A stretch of 46,455 nucleotides of DNA from Alphaproteobacteria bacterium (GCA_018818925.1 JAHJQZ010000032.1:1-46455); one strand, 5' to 3'. Counted from the stretch's first letter, positions 8,936 through 17,854 are shown. The notes: generated by a model from the letters alone, not told the origin. Numbers and translations: made by a program.

Positions 8936-9505
8936 ATGACCCAGAGGGGCAAAAACAACGAAGGGCGCGCTGATGGCGCGCCCGACATCGCCTTCGAAAA
9001 CCAGAAGGTCGATCTTTCCGATATCAACTGGACCGACGCGCCGGCGCTCATCATGTTCTGGGTGCTCGGGATCGTGGTCTTCCTGCAGTTCTTCACGCGC
9101 TACGTGCTCAACGATTCCATCGCCTGGACCGAGGAGACGGCACGCTATTTCATGATCCTTCTGACCTTTCTCGGATCGGTCAGCGCCATCCGCCGCGGCA
9201 GCCACATCACGCTCGAATTCTTCGTCCGGGCGGTGCCGCGCACGATCGCCAAGATCATGGTGATCGCGGCCCAGTTCATCACTTTCGCCCTTTTGGGCAC
9301 GATGACGTGGGTGGGGGTCGAGCTGACCCAGAAAACCCGCCAGAAGATGATCTCGCTGCCCATTCCAAAGGCCTGGATCTACTGGGTCTGCGTGGCGGCG
9401 CTCGCGGTGATGACTGTCTATGCCGTCATCTGGCTGTGGCGGCGCCTCAGGTCGACGCCCGATGAGATCATCCAACAGATCGAGGCCGGCTACCGGCCGG
9501 ATTGA
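8936..9505 (+). CDS. dctQ: TRAP transporter small permease (DctQ family)
   Basis: Small four-helix membrane subunit of the TRAP importer, 189 aa. After a polar N-terminus of about 38 residues come four hydrophobic segments. The first runs ALIMFWVLGIVVFLQFFTRYVL. The conserved WTEE-x-A-R motif (AWTEETARYFMIL) and R-R-G-S-H follow. Start has a GGGGGG ribosome site 25 bp after dctP; dctM begins 13 bp downstream. Confidence 0.92.
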   Translation: MTQRGKNNEGRADGAPDIAFENQKVDLSDINWTDAPALIMFWVLGIVVFLQFFTRYVLNDSIAWTEETARYFMILLTFLGSVSAIRRGSHITLEFFVRAVPRTIAKIMVIAAQFITFALLGTMTWVGVELTQKTRQKMISLPIPKAWIYWVCVAALAVMTVYAVIWLWRRLRSTPDEIIQQIEAGYRPD

Positions 9506-9518
9506 GGACCAGTCACAA

Positions 9519-10796
9519 ATGTCGATTCTCGTCATGATCCTGTTGCTGCTGGTCCTGATGGTGATCGGGGTGCCGATCGCCATGGCGCTGATGCTGGCGT
9601 CGCTTGGTTTCGTTCTGACCAACGACATGCCGCCGATCATCGTTCTGGCCAACATGGTCAACGGCATCAACTCGTTCCCGTTGATCGCGGTGCCCTTCTT
9701 CATTCTCGCCGGCAATCTGATGAACTCTGCCGGCATCACCACAAGGATTTTCAACTTCGCCCGTGCCGCGGTCGGCTGGCTGCATGGCGGCCTCGGGCAC
9801 GTCAATGTCGGGGCGAGCGTGATCTTTGCCGGCATGTCCGGCGCGGCCGTCGCCGATGCCGGCGGTCTTGGCAATATCGAGATCAAGGCGATGCGCGACG
9901 CCGGCTACGACACCGACTTCGCCGTCGGCATCACCGCCGCCTCCTCGACCATCGGGCCGATCATCCCGCCGTCGCTGCCTCTGGTCATCTACGGCGTGAT
10001 CGCCGACACATCGATCGGACAGCTGTTCACCGCCGGCATCGTCCCGGGCCTGCTGATGGCCCTGTCGCTGATGATCATGGTCGCCTTCTATGCGCGGGCG
10101 CGCCACTACCCGCGCGACCAGCAGTTTTCGATATGGCGCTTCTTTTCTTCCTTTCTCGATGCTCTTTTGCCGCTGCTGACGCCGGTCATCATCATCGGCG
10201 GCATCATGTTCGGCATCTTTACGCCGACCGAGGCGGCGATCGCGGCCGTTGTCTATTCGCTGTTCCTCGGTGTCGTCGTCTATCGCACGCTCGACTGGCG
10301 CAAGCTCTTGCGCGTGTCGATGGACACCGTCGAAACCACGGCTTCGGTCATGCTGATCGTTGCCGCCTCGATGATCTTCGCCTGGATTCTCACCGCCAAC
10401 CAGGTAGCGCTGCAGTTTTCGTCGTTCATGCTGGCGATCACCGACAACGGCGTGGCGCTGATCCTCATCATCACCCTGATTGTCCTCGTCATCGGCTGTT
10501 TCATGGAGACGATCGCCGCCATCACCATCCTCACCCCGGTGCTCCTGCCGGTGGCGGTGGGGCTCGGCATCGATCCGGTCCATTTCGGCATCATCCTCAT
10601 CCTCAACCTGATGATCGGACTTCTGACGCCGCCAGTCGGCATGGTGCTGTATGTGCTCTCGAAGGTCGCCAAGGTTCCCTTCGAGCGTTGCGTCACCGCG
10701 ACATTGCCGTTCCTGATCCCTCTGGTGGCGGTGCTGCTCCTGCTGACTTTCGTACCGGAACTCTCCATGTGGCTGCCAACGCTCCTCTATCGATAA
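9519..10796 (+). CDS. dctM: TRAP transporter large permease (DctM family)
   Basis: Large permease of the TRAP importer, which carries the Na+-coupled transport path. The 425-aa length and about 12 hydrophobic segments are normal for DctM. Recognisable motifs are GVPIAMAL near the N-terminus, NLMNSAGITTRIF, GGLGHVNV-ASVIFAGMSGAAVADA, TAASSTIGPIIPPS and FGIFTPTEAAIAAV. The start at 9519 is chosen because it gives the standard N-terminus MSILVMILLLLVL and follows dctQ closely. It is followed by a strong terminator at 10820. Confidence 0.94.
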   Translation: MSILVMILLLLVLMVIGVPIAMALMLASLGFVLTNDMPPIIVLANMVNGINSFPLIAVPFFILAGNLMNSAGITTRIFNFARAAVGWLHGGLGHVNVGASVIFAGMSGAAVADAGGLGNIEIKAMRDAGYDTDFAVGITAASSTIGPIIPPSLPLVIYGVIADTSIGQLFTAGIVPGLLMALSLMIMVAFYARARHYPRDQQFSIWRFFSSFLDALLPLLTPVIIIGGIMFGIFTPTEAAIAAVVYSLFLGVVVYRTLDWRKLLRVSMDTVETTASVMLIVAASMIFAWILTANQVALQFSSFMLAITDNGVALILIITLIVLVIGCFMETIAAITILTPVLLPVAVGLGIDPVHFGIILILNLMIGLLTPPVGMVLYVLSKVAKVPFERCVTATLPFLIPLVAVLLLLTFVPELSMWLPTLLYR

Positions 10797-10819
10797 GCAA
10801 GAGCATTGGCACGCGGGGC

Positions 10820-10850
10820 GGGGGCTGCTGCGTGCAGCCCCCTTTCTTTT
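10820..10850 (+). terminator. rho-independent terminator after dctPQM
   Basis: A perfect 9-bp stem GGGGGCTGC (10820-10828) / GCAGCCCCC (10834-10842) with a 5-nt loop is followed by TTTCTTTT. It lies 23 bp after the dctM stop. Confidence 0.88.
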
Positions 10851-10907
10851 GATGGCGCCGGAAGCCGGCGGCCACCTCAATTCGTATCATTTCGTTTGTG
10901 CCCCTTG

Positions 10908-10932
10908 CATGTACGTTGGTACATGAGTACAT
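10908..10932. promoter_or_regulatory. GTAC-type palindrome plus direct repeat before a small RHH-like gene
   Basis: CATGTAC (10908-10914), a GTTG spacer and GTACATG (10919-10925) form a perfect 7-bp-arm palindrome. A further GTACAT copy at 10927-10932 lies 8 nt after the second arm. The array ends 8 nt before the ATG at 10941, where a repressor could block transcription. The binder is unknown; the adjacent RHH-like protein is the obvious candidate. Confidence 0.55.
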
Positions 10933-10940
10933 TAGCAGCC

Positions 10941-11240
10941 ATGACAGACAGCACACATCCCGTCGTCGAACGGGTTCAGACCGGCATCCGCATCGAAAAG
11001 CGCCTTTTGAAGGTGCTCAAGGGCATGGCCGAGTATGCAGACATTTCGCTCGGCGATCTGGTCGAGGGCATCGTGCTGCACAGTTTCGAAGGCAAGAGCC
11101 CGTTCGATGCCGAAGCGATTCGCGGCATCGAAATGCTCAAGCAGATCTACGGGCTGACGCTCACCGCCGCCGACAGTCACAAGCTGGCAGAACGCGACGG
11201 CACGCCGAAGGACGAGAACGAAGATGGAGAACAAGATTGA
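10941..11240 (+). CDS. small ribbon-helix-helix-like protein of unknown function
   Basis: A 99-aa protein. After a short leader, a strand-like segment (TGIRIEKRLLKV) leads into two helices (KGMAEYADISLGDLVEGIVLHSF). This resembles the Arc/MetJ ribbon-helix-helix layout, in which the strand contacts DNA. The C-terminal part is helical (IRGIEMLKQIYGL) and ends in an acidic tail. The start at 10941 is chosen because the palindrome overlaps the other in-frame ATG at 10923. No good ribosome site precedes either. The stop overlaps the TTG start of the next gene (TTGA). Function is not known; DNA-binding autoregulation is an inference. Confidence 0.72.
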   Translation: MTDSTHPVVERVQTGIRIEKRLLKVLKGMAEYADISLGDLVEGIVLHSFEGKSPFDAEAIRGIEMLKQIYGLTLTAADSHKLAERDGTPKDENEDGEQD

Positions 11241-11662
11241 ACAGCAAGATCGTTTGGTTGCGCATCGCCTATTGGGCCGGGGCAATTGCCGATGCCGTCA
11301 TGGTGGTCGCGATGATGGTGCCCGAGCTCAACCGCATTCTCGTCCTCAACGAGGCGACGGAGTTTGAGTTCACCGCCGCCTACCAGTTCGCCATGGTGTT
11401 CGGCGCTTCGCTGATGGCGGGCTGGACGGTGCTGTTGATCTGGGCCGACCGCAAGCCGGTCGAGCGGCGCGGCGTGCTGCTCATCACGGTTTTTCCGGTG
11501 ATCATCTGGCTCAACGGGTCCAAGATAATGCTGTATGCGAGCGGCATCCTGACCGGACCGGTGCAGGTCTTTTCGGTCGTTGCGCCACTCGCCCTGCTGA
11601 TCTTGATGCTGTTCGCCTATTTCAACAGCCGGCGCGGCGAAGAAGGACCCGCCGCCGCCTGA
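11237..11662 (+). CDS. small four-helix membrane protein of unknown function
   Basis: An inner-membrane protein of about 141 aa with four hydrophobic segments (around residues 7-26, 43-64, 76-94 and 103-126 from the TTG). The TTG start at 11237 is chosen because it overlaps the upstream stop (TTGA) and has a GGAG ribosome site 8 nt before it. A downstream ATG would remove the first membrane segment. Coupling to the small RHH-like gene suggests the two are co-expressed. I do not recognise the family. The C-terminus ends in a short basic/acidic tail. Confidence 0.75.
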   Translation: MNSKIVWLRIAYWAGAIADAVMVVAMMVPELNRILVLNEATEFEFTAAYQFAMVFGASLMAGWTVLLIWADRKPVERRGVLLITVFPVIIWLNGSKIMLYASGILTGPVQVFSVVAPLALLILMLFAYFNSRRGEEGPAAA

Positions 11663-11724
11663 CGCGACTGTCGCGCGCGCGGAGGTGACGACTTCGGGGC
11701 TGGCGCGGCAACGCCTTCGTCTCT

Positions 11725-13206
11725 ATGTCTCTGCCGCCCGTACCATGCCGGCAGGGAGACAGAGCCATCGCCGCATTCCGCCCCAGCGCCATCCATGCCG
11801 AACTCGGTCCGGACTTTTTCGACGTGGTCGAGCCGGCGCGCTTTCCCGAGCATGTGCTCAGATATCGCAATGACCGGGCGGCGGCAACGATCGGACTCGA
11901 GGGTCTTTCGGATGAAGACTGGATCGCGCGGTTCGGGCGGTTCGAACCGTTCGAGGGCTCGTTGCCCGAGCCGCTGGCGCTGAGGTATCACGGCCATCAG
12001 TTCGACATCTACAATCCCGATCTCGGCGACGGGCGCGGCTTTCTTTACGCCCAGGCATTCGATGCCGGCGGGCGGCTCCTCGATCTTGGCACCAAGGGCA
12101 GCGGACAAACGCCTTGGTCGCGCGGCGGCGACGGGCGGCTGACGCTCAAGGGCGGGGTGCGCGAGGTTCTGGCGACCTCGATGCTCGAAGCGCTCGGTGT
12201 CGACACCTCGAAAAGCCTCAGCCTGATCGAAACCGGCCAGAGCCTGTTCCGCGCCGACGAGCCGTCGCCGGCGCGCGCGTCGGTGCTGGTGCGCCTCAGT
12301 CATTCGCATATCCGCATCGGCAGCTTCCAGCGCCTCGCCCATCATCGCCAGCACGAGGCGATCGCAAGGCTCGTCAGGCATTGCACGACGCACTACCTGC
12401 CGGATGCGCGGCGGGACGATCCGGAAGCGGAGGCGACGGCATTTCTGGTCGAAGTGATCCAGCGCGTCGCCGAGACCGGTGCGCGCTGGATTTCGGCCGG
12501 CTTCGTTCACGGCGTCCTCAACTCCGACAACATCAATATCACTGGCGAAAGCTTCGATTATGGACCGTGGCGCTTCCTGCCGGTCTATGATCCGGGCTTC
12601 ACCGCCGCCTATTTCGATGGGACCGGACTTTATGCCTTCGGACGCCAGCCGGACGCGCTGGCCGAAAATCTCGTCCGGCTGGCCGAAGCGCTGGCGCCGA
12701 TTGGCGATCCCGGATCGCTTGAGGCGGCGCTCAACACCTTCTGGCCGGAATTCCAGGCGCGGCTCGAGCGGGCCATGCTCGACCGGCTCGGCCTCGAGGC
12801 GGAAAAGAATTCTGGTCTCGATTTCGTCACCGATCTCCTGCGCTTTCTCGGAGCGTCGCAGGCGCCGTTCGAGCAGGTGATGTTCGACCTGTTCGCGGCC
12901 CGGCCGGAGCGGCTCGACCGTTCGCCGCTTGCCGCTCTTTATGGCGCGCCGGACTTCGCGCCGGTCAGGGAGAAGCTGTTCGATTTCGCCGTCGCGCCGG
13001 GCGCCGATCCCGAGCATGCCTATTTCCGCCGCGACCGGCCGCGCGGCATGCTGATCGACGAGATGGAGGCGCTATGGGCGCCCATCGCCGAAAGCGACGA
13101 CTGGTGGCCGCTCCACCAGGCGCTCGCCGAGATCGCCGAAATGGGAGCGGCCTATGCGCCCGTTTTCGCGGGCGGGCCGCAATCCGCCGAACAAAGGCGG
13201 TCGTGA
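11725..13206 (+). CDS. selO: protein adenylyltransferase SelO (YdiU) family, short form
   Basis: Pseudokinase-fold enzyme that transfers AMP from ATP to Ser/Thr/Tyr of target proteins; E. coli SelO acts in redox stress. The 493-aa protein has GDGRGFLYA, LGTKGSGQTPWSRGGDGRLTLKGGVRE with the nucleotide-binding lysine, and GFVHGVLNSDNINITG-x4-DYGPWRF. The last contains the Asp/Asn/Asp that hold metal and nucleotide. The start is uncertain, because the ATG at 11725 lacks a good ribosome site and homologous sequence begins near residue 18. Unlike E. coli SelO, the C-terminal region has no cysteine, so the known C-terminal disulfide switch appears absent. Confidence 0.88.
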   Translation: MSLPPVPCRQGDRAIAAFRPSAIHAELGPDFFDVVEPARFPEHVLRYRNDRAAATIGLEGLSDEDWIARFGRFEPFEGSLPEPLALRYHGHQFDIYNPDLGDGRGFLYAQAFDAGGRLLDLGTKGSGQTPWSRGGDGRLTLKGGVREVLATSMLEALGVDTSKSLSLIETGQSLFRADEPSPARASVLVRLSHSHIRIGSFQRLAHHRQHEAIARLVRHCTTHYLPDARRDDPEAEATAFLVEVIQRVAETGARWISAGFVHGVLNSDNINITGESFDYGPWRFLPVYDPGFTAAYFDGTGLYAFGRQPDALAENLVRLAEALAPIGDPGSLEAALNTFWPEFQARLERAMLDRLGLEAEKNSGLDFVTDLLRFLGASQAPFEQVMFDLFAARPERLDRSPLAALYGAPDFAPVREKLFDFAVAPGADPEHAYFRRDRPRGMLIDEMEALWAPIAESDDWWPLHQALAEIAEMGAAYAPVFAGGPQSAEQRRS

Positions 13207-13287
13207 TCACAAATTGGCCCGACTTGCCGGGCAAGAGGCAGGCACGCGGGGGGTCGCGAGTGAGGTTTCCGTTTCGAGGGAAATGCC

Positions 13288-14880
13288 ATGATCACGCCCA
13301 GTTCTGCCGCCCGTCCAACTGGCTTCGGGCATTCCATCGCCGTTTTGTTGCTGTTGCTCGCCGGCGCCCTGCCGTCTTCGGCTTTGGCGGAAACCGGTTC
13401 CGATGACCGGGTCGACGCCTGCCGCAGCTACAAGGACTATGTCGCCATCGCGGGCGAGGGCAGCGGCCCGGCCCGGGCGTTCGGACGCGTCTGCGAACGC
13501 ATCGGTCCGGTCGCCATCACCCAGTCCTGTCTCGTCTACTACACCCGCATCACCGACAGCCAGTTTCCGCCCGACGCGGATTTCAAGGCGCAACTGACGG
13601 CGGAATGCGAGGCATCGATGCCGGGCGGCACGACACTGATCAAGGCCTCCGGCGGCGATGCCGCCGAGCCGGAACAGAACGCCGCGACGGCCAGAATGTA
13701 CGGTCCACCCATGCCATGCGTCGGCGGACATGAATGCGCGCTCCAGTCCGATAGGACGAAAACCGAAGATACGGCAAAGCCTGACGATGCGGCGCCGGCC
13801 GACGCGCCTCGGACGGAACCGGAGACGTCGCCGGTGGTCGCGACCGAAAGCCCGCAGCCCGATGCCGCCGCGCCCGATACTGGCGAAACGCAAACTGCCG
13901 CTACCGCCGCAGCCGAGCAGGCAGTACCGGAGGAGACCGACCGGGCCGTCGAACTCGCCTTCTGGCAAGCTGCCGTCGACAGTGGCGACAAAGCGCTTTT
14001 CGAAGCCTATCTCGACCGTTTCCCCGACGGTGTTTTCGTGCCGATCGCCAGGGCGCGGATCGCCGCGCTGGCCGCGCCCATGCCCGAGCCCAACGTGCAG
14101 CCGGCGCACCAAGAAGAAGTGTCGCCGCAAACGCCCGAGGCGCTCTACGCTTCGGCGCAGGCGATCCTTGACGCCGCCTATCAGCTCGAAGTGCCGGCGC
14201 GCGACGGCGAAATCCGCCGGGCACTGCCGATGCTCGAAACCGCTGGCGCCGGCGGCTATGGACCGGCCTTCGTCGAGCTCGGCGGCCTTGCCGAAAACGG
14301 GCTCGGCATGCCGCCCGACCGCGACCAGGCGCTCGCCTATTACCGGCAGGCTGGAGAGGCGGGAGCGCTCGAAGGAACCTACAGGGCGCTGATGCTCTAC
14401 GATCTGGCCGGTGACGAGACGGGCTATGTCGAGACCTTTCTCATGCTCTACCGGGCCGATCCCGGCATGGCGCTCGACAGTCTCGGCGATGTCGGCACGG
14501 CGGGACCGAAGGCCCTGCAGCGCCATCTGAGGGGCACCGGGCATTATCGCGGTCCGCTCGACGGCGATTTCGGCGCCGCCTCGCGCCAGGCGCTCGCCGC
14601 CTTCGCCAGTGGCGCGCCGCCGGCACCGGACGCGGCGGTCGCTTCAGCGCCGCCGCCGCGCGACCTGCCGGCGGACGGGCTGGCCGTCGAGCTGCAGCAG
14701 GCGCTGACGCGCGTCGGCTGTTACGGCGAGGCGGTCGACGGGCGCTGGGGGCCGTCATCGGCCGATGCGCTCGCGGCGTTCAACCGCTGGCGCGGGTCGC
14801 GTTTTGCGACCGGCCAGCCGAGCGTCGAGGCGCTCAGCGCCGTCCAGCGTGCGCCGGGTCTGGCGTGTCCGGGCTACTGA
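13288..14880 (+). CDS. secreted Sel1-repeat protein with two peptidoglycan-binding-like domains
   Basis: A 530-aa exported protein. A signal peptide ends near ...SSALA (residue 34). A Cys-containing domain follows (CRSYKDY to about residue 110), then a Pro/Ala/Glu-rich linker (about 130-215), an EFWQ-type helical segment AVELAFWQAAVDSGDKALFEAYLDRFPDG, and Sel1-like repeats (about 285-370). Near the C-terminus are two copies of a peptidoglycan-binding-type fold: ALQRHLRGTGHYRGPLDGDFG and ELQQALTRVGCYGEAVDGRWG. A periplasmic, wall-associated scaffold is inferred. No catalytic motif is visible. It stands alone between selO and the convergent CRTAC1 gene. Confidence 0.82.
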   Translation: MITPSSAARPTGFGHSIAVLLLLLAGALPSSALAETGSDDRVDACRSYKDYVAIAGEGSGPARAFGRVCERIGPVAITQSCLVYYTRITDSQFPPDADFKAQLTAECEASMPGGTTLIKASGGDAAEPEQNAATARMYGPPMPCVGGHECALQSDRTKTEDTAKPDDAAPADAPRTEPETSPVVATESPQPDAAAPDTGETQTAATAAAEQAVPEETDRAVELAFWQAAVDSGDKALFEAYLDRFPDGVFVPIARARIAALAAPMPEPNVQPAHQEEVSPQTPEALYASAQAILDAAYQLEVPARDGEIRRALPMLETAGAGGYGPAFVELGGLAENGLGMPPDRDQALAYYRQAGEAGALEGTYRALMLYDLAGDETGYVETFLMLYRADPGMALDSLGDVGTAGPKALQRHLRGTGHYRGPLDGDFGAASRQALAAFASGAPPAPDAAVASAPPPRDLPADGLAVELQQALTRVGCYGEAVDGRWGPSSADALAAFNRWRGSRFATGQPSVEALSAVQRAPGLACPGY

Positions 14881-14929
14881 CCGCGGCCAGCGTTCACCCG
14901 TCCCCGGCCCTGACGCGCCGGCCCCTGTT

Positions 14930-16531
14930 TCAGCGCGCGGCCATCCATGGCGTCGCCGCTTCGCCGGGCGACAGGATGTAGCAGCCATTGGCATCGAGCG
15001 CCTGCCAGTCGCTAACCGCGCCGTCCGGCCAGATCACCCTGACCTCGGCCGCGTCCGCCAGGCCGAGGCCGAAATGATGCCAGCCGGCCTTGCCGCTGGC
15101 ATGGCCACCGCCAAGAGTGATTTCGCGCCGGATTTCGCGTTCGCCGGCCCTGATCTCGATCCAGGCGCCGATGCCGAGGCGGTTCGGGCCGTCTTGTGCA
15201 AGCGCCAGCTCGATCCAGTTGCCGGCGCCTTGGGTGACATTGCGCCAGATTTCAGCCGGCTCGCGCCGGTTGACGACGACGAGATCGACGAGGCCGTCGA
15301 GATTGAGGTCGGCGAGGGCGCCGCCGCGCGCCGTCTTGAGGCTGGCAATTCCGGCCGTGTCGCCCATTTCGACAAAGGTACCGTCCGGTTGCTGCATCAG
15401 GAGGTTGTTGGGGTCTGCGAGCGCGAAATCGGGCATGCGGTCGACATTGCCCTTGGCGACGAACAGGTCGGCCAGCCCGTCATTGTCGACGTCCTCGAAC
15501 GCGGCATGCCAGCCGGTCGAGGGCTTGACCTCGCCGCCGGCATAGGGCTGCTGCACCGTGGTATTGCTGGCATAGGCCGTGTCGGCGTAGTGCGGCATGA
15601 GGGTGCCGCCTTCGGAACCCATGAGCTTTTGCAGCTTGTGGTCGGCCATGCTGGTCAGAAAATATTCGGGATAGAAATCGGCATCCAGGTCGTAGCTGGC
15701 GATGCCCATGCCCCATATCCTCAGGCGCTGCCATCCCTCGTCGCGGGAATACGGGCGCGGCGCCTCGCTCGGCATAACGTGCCAGAGTTGCTCCTCGCCA
15801 CCTTTGTAATATTCGCGGTCGTTGGAGACGCGCAGCGACGGGGTGCCGGAGCGATTCCAGTCGGTGAACAGCATCGACAGGGCGCAATAGGACGGCGTCA
15901 GCGCCACGGGTGCGGCAAAGCCCGGGCCGGCATCGGCGGGGCGGTGCAGCCAGTTGTCGGTGCACGAACCCCAGGGCGAGATGTCCTCGTAGCGGTCGAT
16001 GTAGTTGCCGATGGCGAGCGTCGGCCAGGCGGCACCCATTTCCCAGGTCGCGGCGAAAGCGGTCGACCAGGCGTCGCCGCCATCGAACCCCCAGAGCTCG
16101 TTGGCGCGGGTGAACCGGCACGCGCCCTCGCCGCGCATGACGAGGTTTTCCCCGATGCGCAAGAGCACCACGTCCATATTGCCGTCGGCGTCGATGTCGA
16201 TCGGATAGGTGCCGGTCACGCTGTCGATCTCGAGTCCGCTTTGTTCGGGGACGAAGGACAGCGGCCCGCCCGCGGAACTGGCATTGCGGTAAAAGGTTGC
16301 CGGCGAGGCGCCGCCGGCAAGCAGCAGGTCCTCGAATCCGTCGGCGTTGCAGTCGAAGGCCGCGGCGCCGCCGCCGACGGTGAATTCCCAGTCGCCGTCA
16401 TAGGTGCTGGCGATGCCGGAGGTCGCGGACTCGTCAACAAAGGACGGGCCGTCGGCGCCGAGCGCGGTCACAGGAAGCACGCCGAAGGCGAGCACCGATG
16501 CGGCAGCGACATAAATCCGGAACGGGCGCAT
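14930..16531 (-). CDS. CRTAC1-type secreted protein (FG-GAP/VCBS repeats with ASPIC/UnbV domain)
   Basis: A 533-aa exported protein with a signal peptide ending near ...VTALG/A (about residue 25). Asp-rich calcium-loop repeats are spaced along the chain: DCNADGFEDL (about 60), DIDADGNMDV (about 112), DLDADFYPEY, DVDNDGLADL and DLNLDGLVDL. This is the FG-GAP pattern of an integrin-like beta-propeller. The C-terminal 100 residues carry the ASPIC/UnbV domain (IGAWIEIRAG, GHASGKAGWHHFGLG, VRVIWPDG). The start lies 3 nt after the haloperoxidase stop, so the pair is co-translated. The molecular role of this family in bacteria is not established; a partner for the neighbouring enzyme is inferred. 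Confidence 0.87.
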   Translation of the reverse strand: MRPFRIYVAAASVLAFGVLPVTALGADGPSFVDESATSGIASTYDGDWEFTVGGGAAAFDCNADGFEDLLLAGGASPATFYRNASSAGGPLSFVPEQSGLEIDSVTGTYPIDIDADGNMDVVLLRIGENLVMRGEGACRFTRANELWGFDGGDAWSTAFAATWEMGAAWPTLAIGNYIDRYEDISPWGSCTDNWLHRPADAGPGFAAPVALTPSYCALSMLFTDWNRSGTPSLRVSNDREYYKGGEEQLWHVMPSEAPRPYSRDEGWQRLRIWGMGIASYDLDADFYPEYFLTSMADHKLQKLMGSEGGTLMPHYADTAYASNTTVQQPYAGGEVKPSTGWHAAFEDVDNDGLADLFVAKGNVDRMPDFALADPNNLLMQQPDGTFVEMGDTAGIASLKTARGGALADLNLDGLVDLVVVNRREPAEIWRNVTQGAGNWIELALAQDGPNRLGIGAWIEIRAGEREIRREITLGGGHASGKAGWHHFGLGLADAAEVRVIWPDGAVSDWQALDANGCYILSPGEAATPWMAAR

Positions 16532-16534
16532 GGC

Positions 16535-17854
16535 TTACCTCCAGGTTTTCAGTGCGAGGGCATGGGCGCCGATGCACCGGCCCTGTTCAAGGCCACGCTC
16601 GATGGCGGCGCGGTAGTGAATGCCGCCATAAAGGCGCGAAATGCCGGCCTCGTTGGCGGCGTCCCAGAAGCTCGCGAAAGTGCGTCCGGGCATGCCGTCG
16701 TCGTCATGGGTATTGTCCGCGAATGCATAGTCGCTTCCGAAAACACCGGTCAAAATCTCGGCCGCGGCACCGGACTGCGTGCTATGGCCGCTCGGATATT
16801 CGGGGAAGGGCGGGGTGACGACGATCGTTCCCCAGTCCGGATCGATCAGGCGGTTGATATAGGTCACCGGGCGGACAAGATCGTATTCGAACTTGGAATA
16901 CCAGCAGCCGATGAAGGCATCGGCGAGCCCGATACCGAGGCGGGCGAACAGGTCGACGCGCTGCCTGATGTCGAGGCCGTCCGTTTCGGCCGCGTCCATC
17001 GCGATGGCGATCCAGTGGCCCGGCGGGGTGTAGGTCAGCATGGCGTCGTCGGCCCAGAACTGCGCGATCTCCGACTGCTCGGGCGTCAGGTTGTTGATCG
17101 TATCGTAGACTTCCAGGGCTTCCCTGTAGAAGGCCGAGTCCTTGTCCTCGCTATAGGCGGGTGGCGGCGGCAGGCTGCAGGCATTGCCGTCGGGCATGGC
17201 GAAGGTGCGGTTCTCGCCCCAGTCGGGCAGGAGCGGGGTCTGCTGCAGGGCGATGCGGCTGGTCGGCACCCAGTGATCGGGTCCGGCCGTCAGCTGGTAT
17301 TCGTAGGGGAAGCCGAGATTTTCGATGACTTTGCCGCCATCGTCTTCGGACCAAGCGAAAATGTGGGCGGCGATGGCGCTGCCCAGGGCTTCCGAGCGCG
17401 CCAGCGTGTCGGCCGGCACCGCTTCAAGACTCTTGTCGAGGCGGGCGCCCACCGCTTCCATCACATGCTGGCCGGTTGGCCCGGTATTGAAAAAGAGCTG
17501 GTATACCAGATCGCCGAGGGCGGCATTGACCACGACGGCGTCGTCGTAATCGGCATCGGCCTCGCGCACGGGCAACGGCGCCAGGTCGCGCAGCTGTCCC
17601 GCCAGCGTCTGCATCTCGTCGGTGCCGCCGGCGATCGACTCGTAGGCGGCAACGCCGAGATAGGCGAAGGCGCGGCTGGCGACGGGCGGCGAATAGGTCG
17701 GGGTATGACGCACGAGTTCGAGCGTCACCTTGTACCAGGTGTCCATGACCCTTTCGGGCGATCCCGGCTCGGCCGCGCCGACCACAGGGGCGGACAAAAG
17801 GCCGAAACCAAGCATAGCTACGGCGGCGAGTGGCGCGAAGCGGGACAGTCGCAT
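16535..17854 (-). CDS. vanadium-dependent haloperoxidase / PAP2-superfamily protein
   Basis: A 439-aa exported enzyme; the signal peptide ends near ...VVGAA. All vanadate (or phosphate) ligand motifs are present: K-x6-RP (Lys about 321, RP 328-329), PSGH (354-357) and SR-x5-H (406-413). In classic vanadium haloperoxidases the last motif is followed by an Asp three residues on; here that position is not Asp, as in several other bacterial members. It could oxidise halides with H2O2 or act as a phosphatase; sequence alone does not decide. The ATG overlaps the ROK stop (TGATG), and the CRTAC1 gene follows after 3 nt. Confidence 0.85.
   Translation of the reverse strand: MRLSRFAPLAAVAMLGFGLLSAPVVGAAEPGSPERVMDTWYKVTLELVRHTPTYSPPVASRAFAYLGVAAYESIAGGTDEMQTLAGQLRDLAPLPVREADADYDDAVVVNAALGDLVYQLFFNTGPTGQHVMEAVGARLDKSLEAVPADTLARSEALGSAIAAHIFAWSEDDGGKVIENLGFPYEYQLTAGPDHWVPTSRIALQQTPLLPDWGENRTFAMPDGNACSLPPPPAYSEDKDSAFYREALEVYDTINNLTPEQSEIAQFWADDAMLTYTPPGHWIAIAMDAAETDGLDIRQRVDLFARLGIGLADAFIGCWYSKFEYDLVRPVTYINRLIDPDWGTIVVTPPFPEYPSGHSTQSGAAAEILTGVFGSDYAFADNTHDDDGMPGRTFASFWDAANEAGISRLYGGIHYRAAIERGLEQGRCIGAHALALKTWR

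Noticed and set aside
10941-11662. Type II toxin-antitoxin system
   Set aside because: The RHH-like protein could be an antitoxin, but its partner is a four-helix membrane protein of about 141 aa with no known toxin family; kept only as a possibility in the findings.
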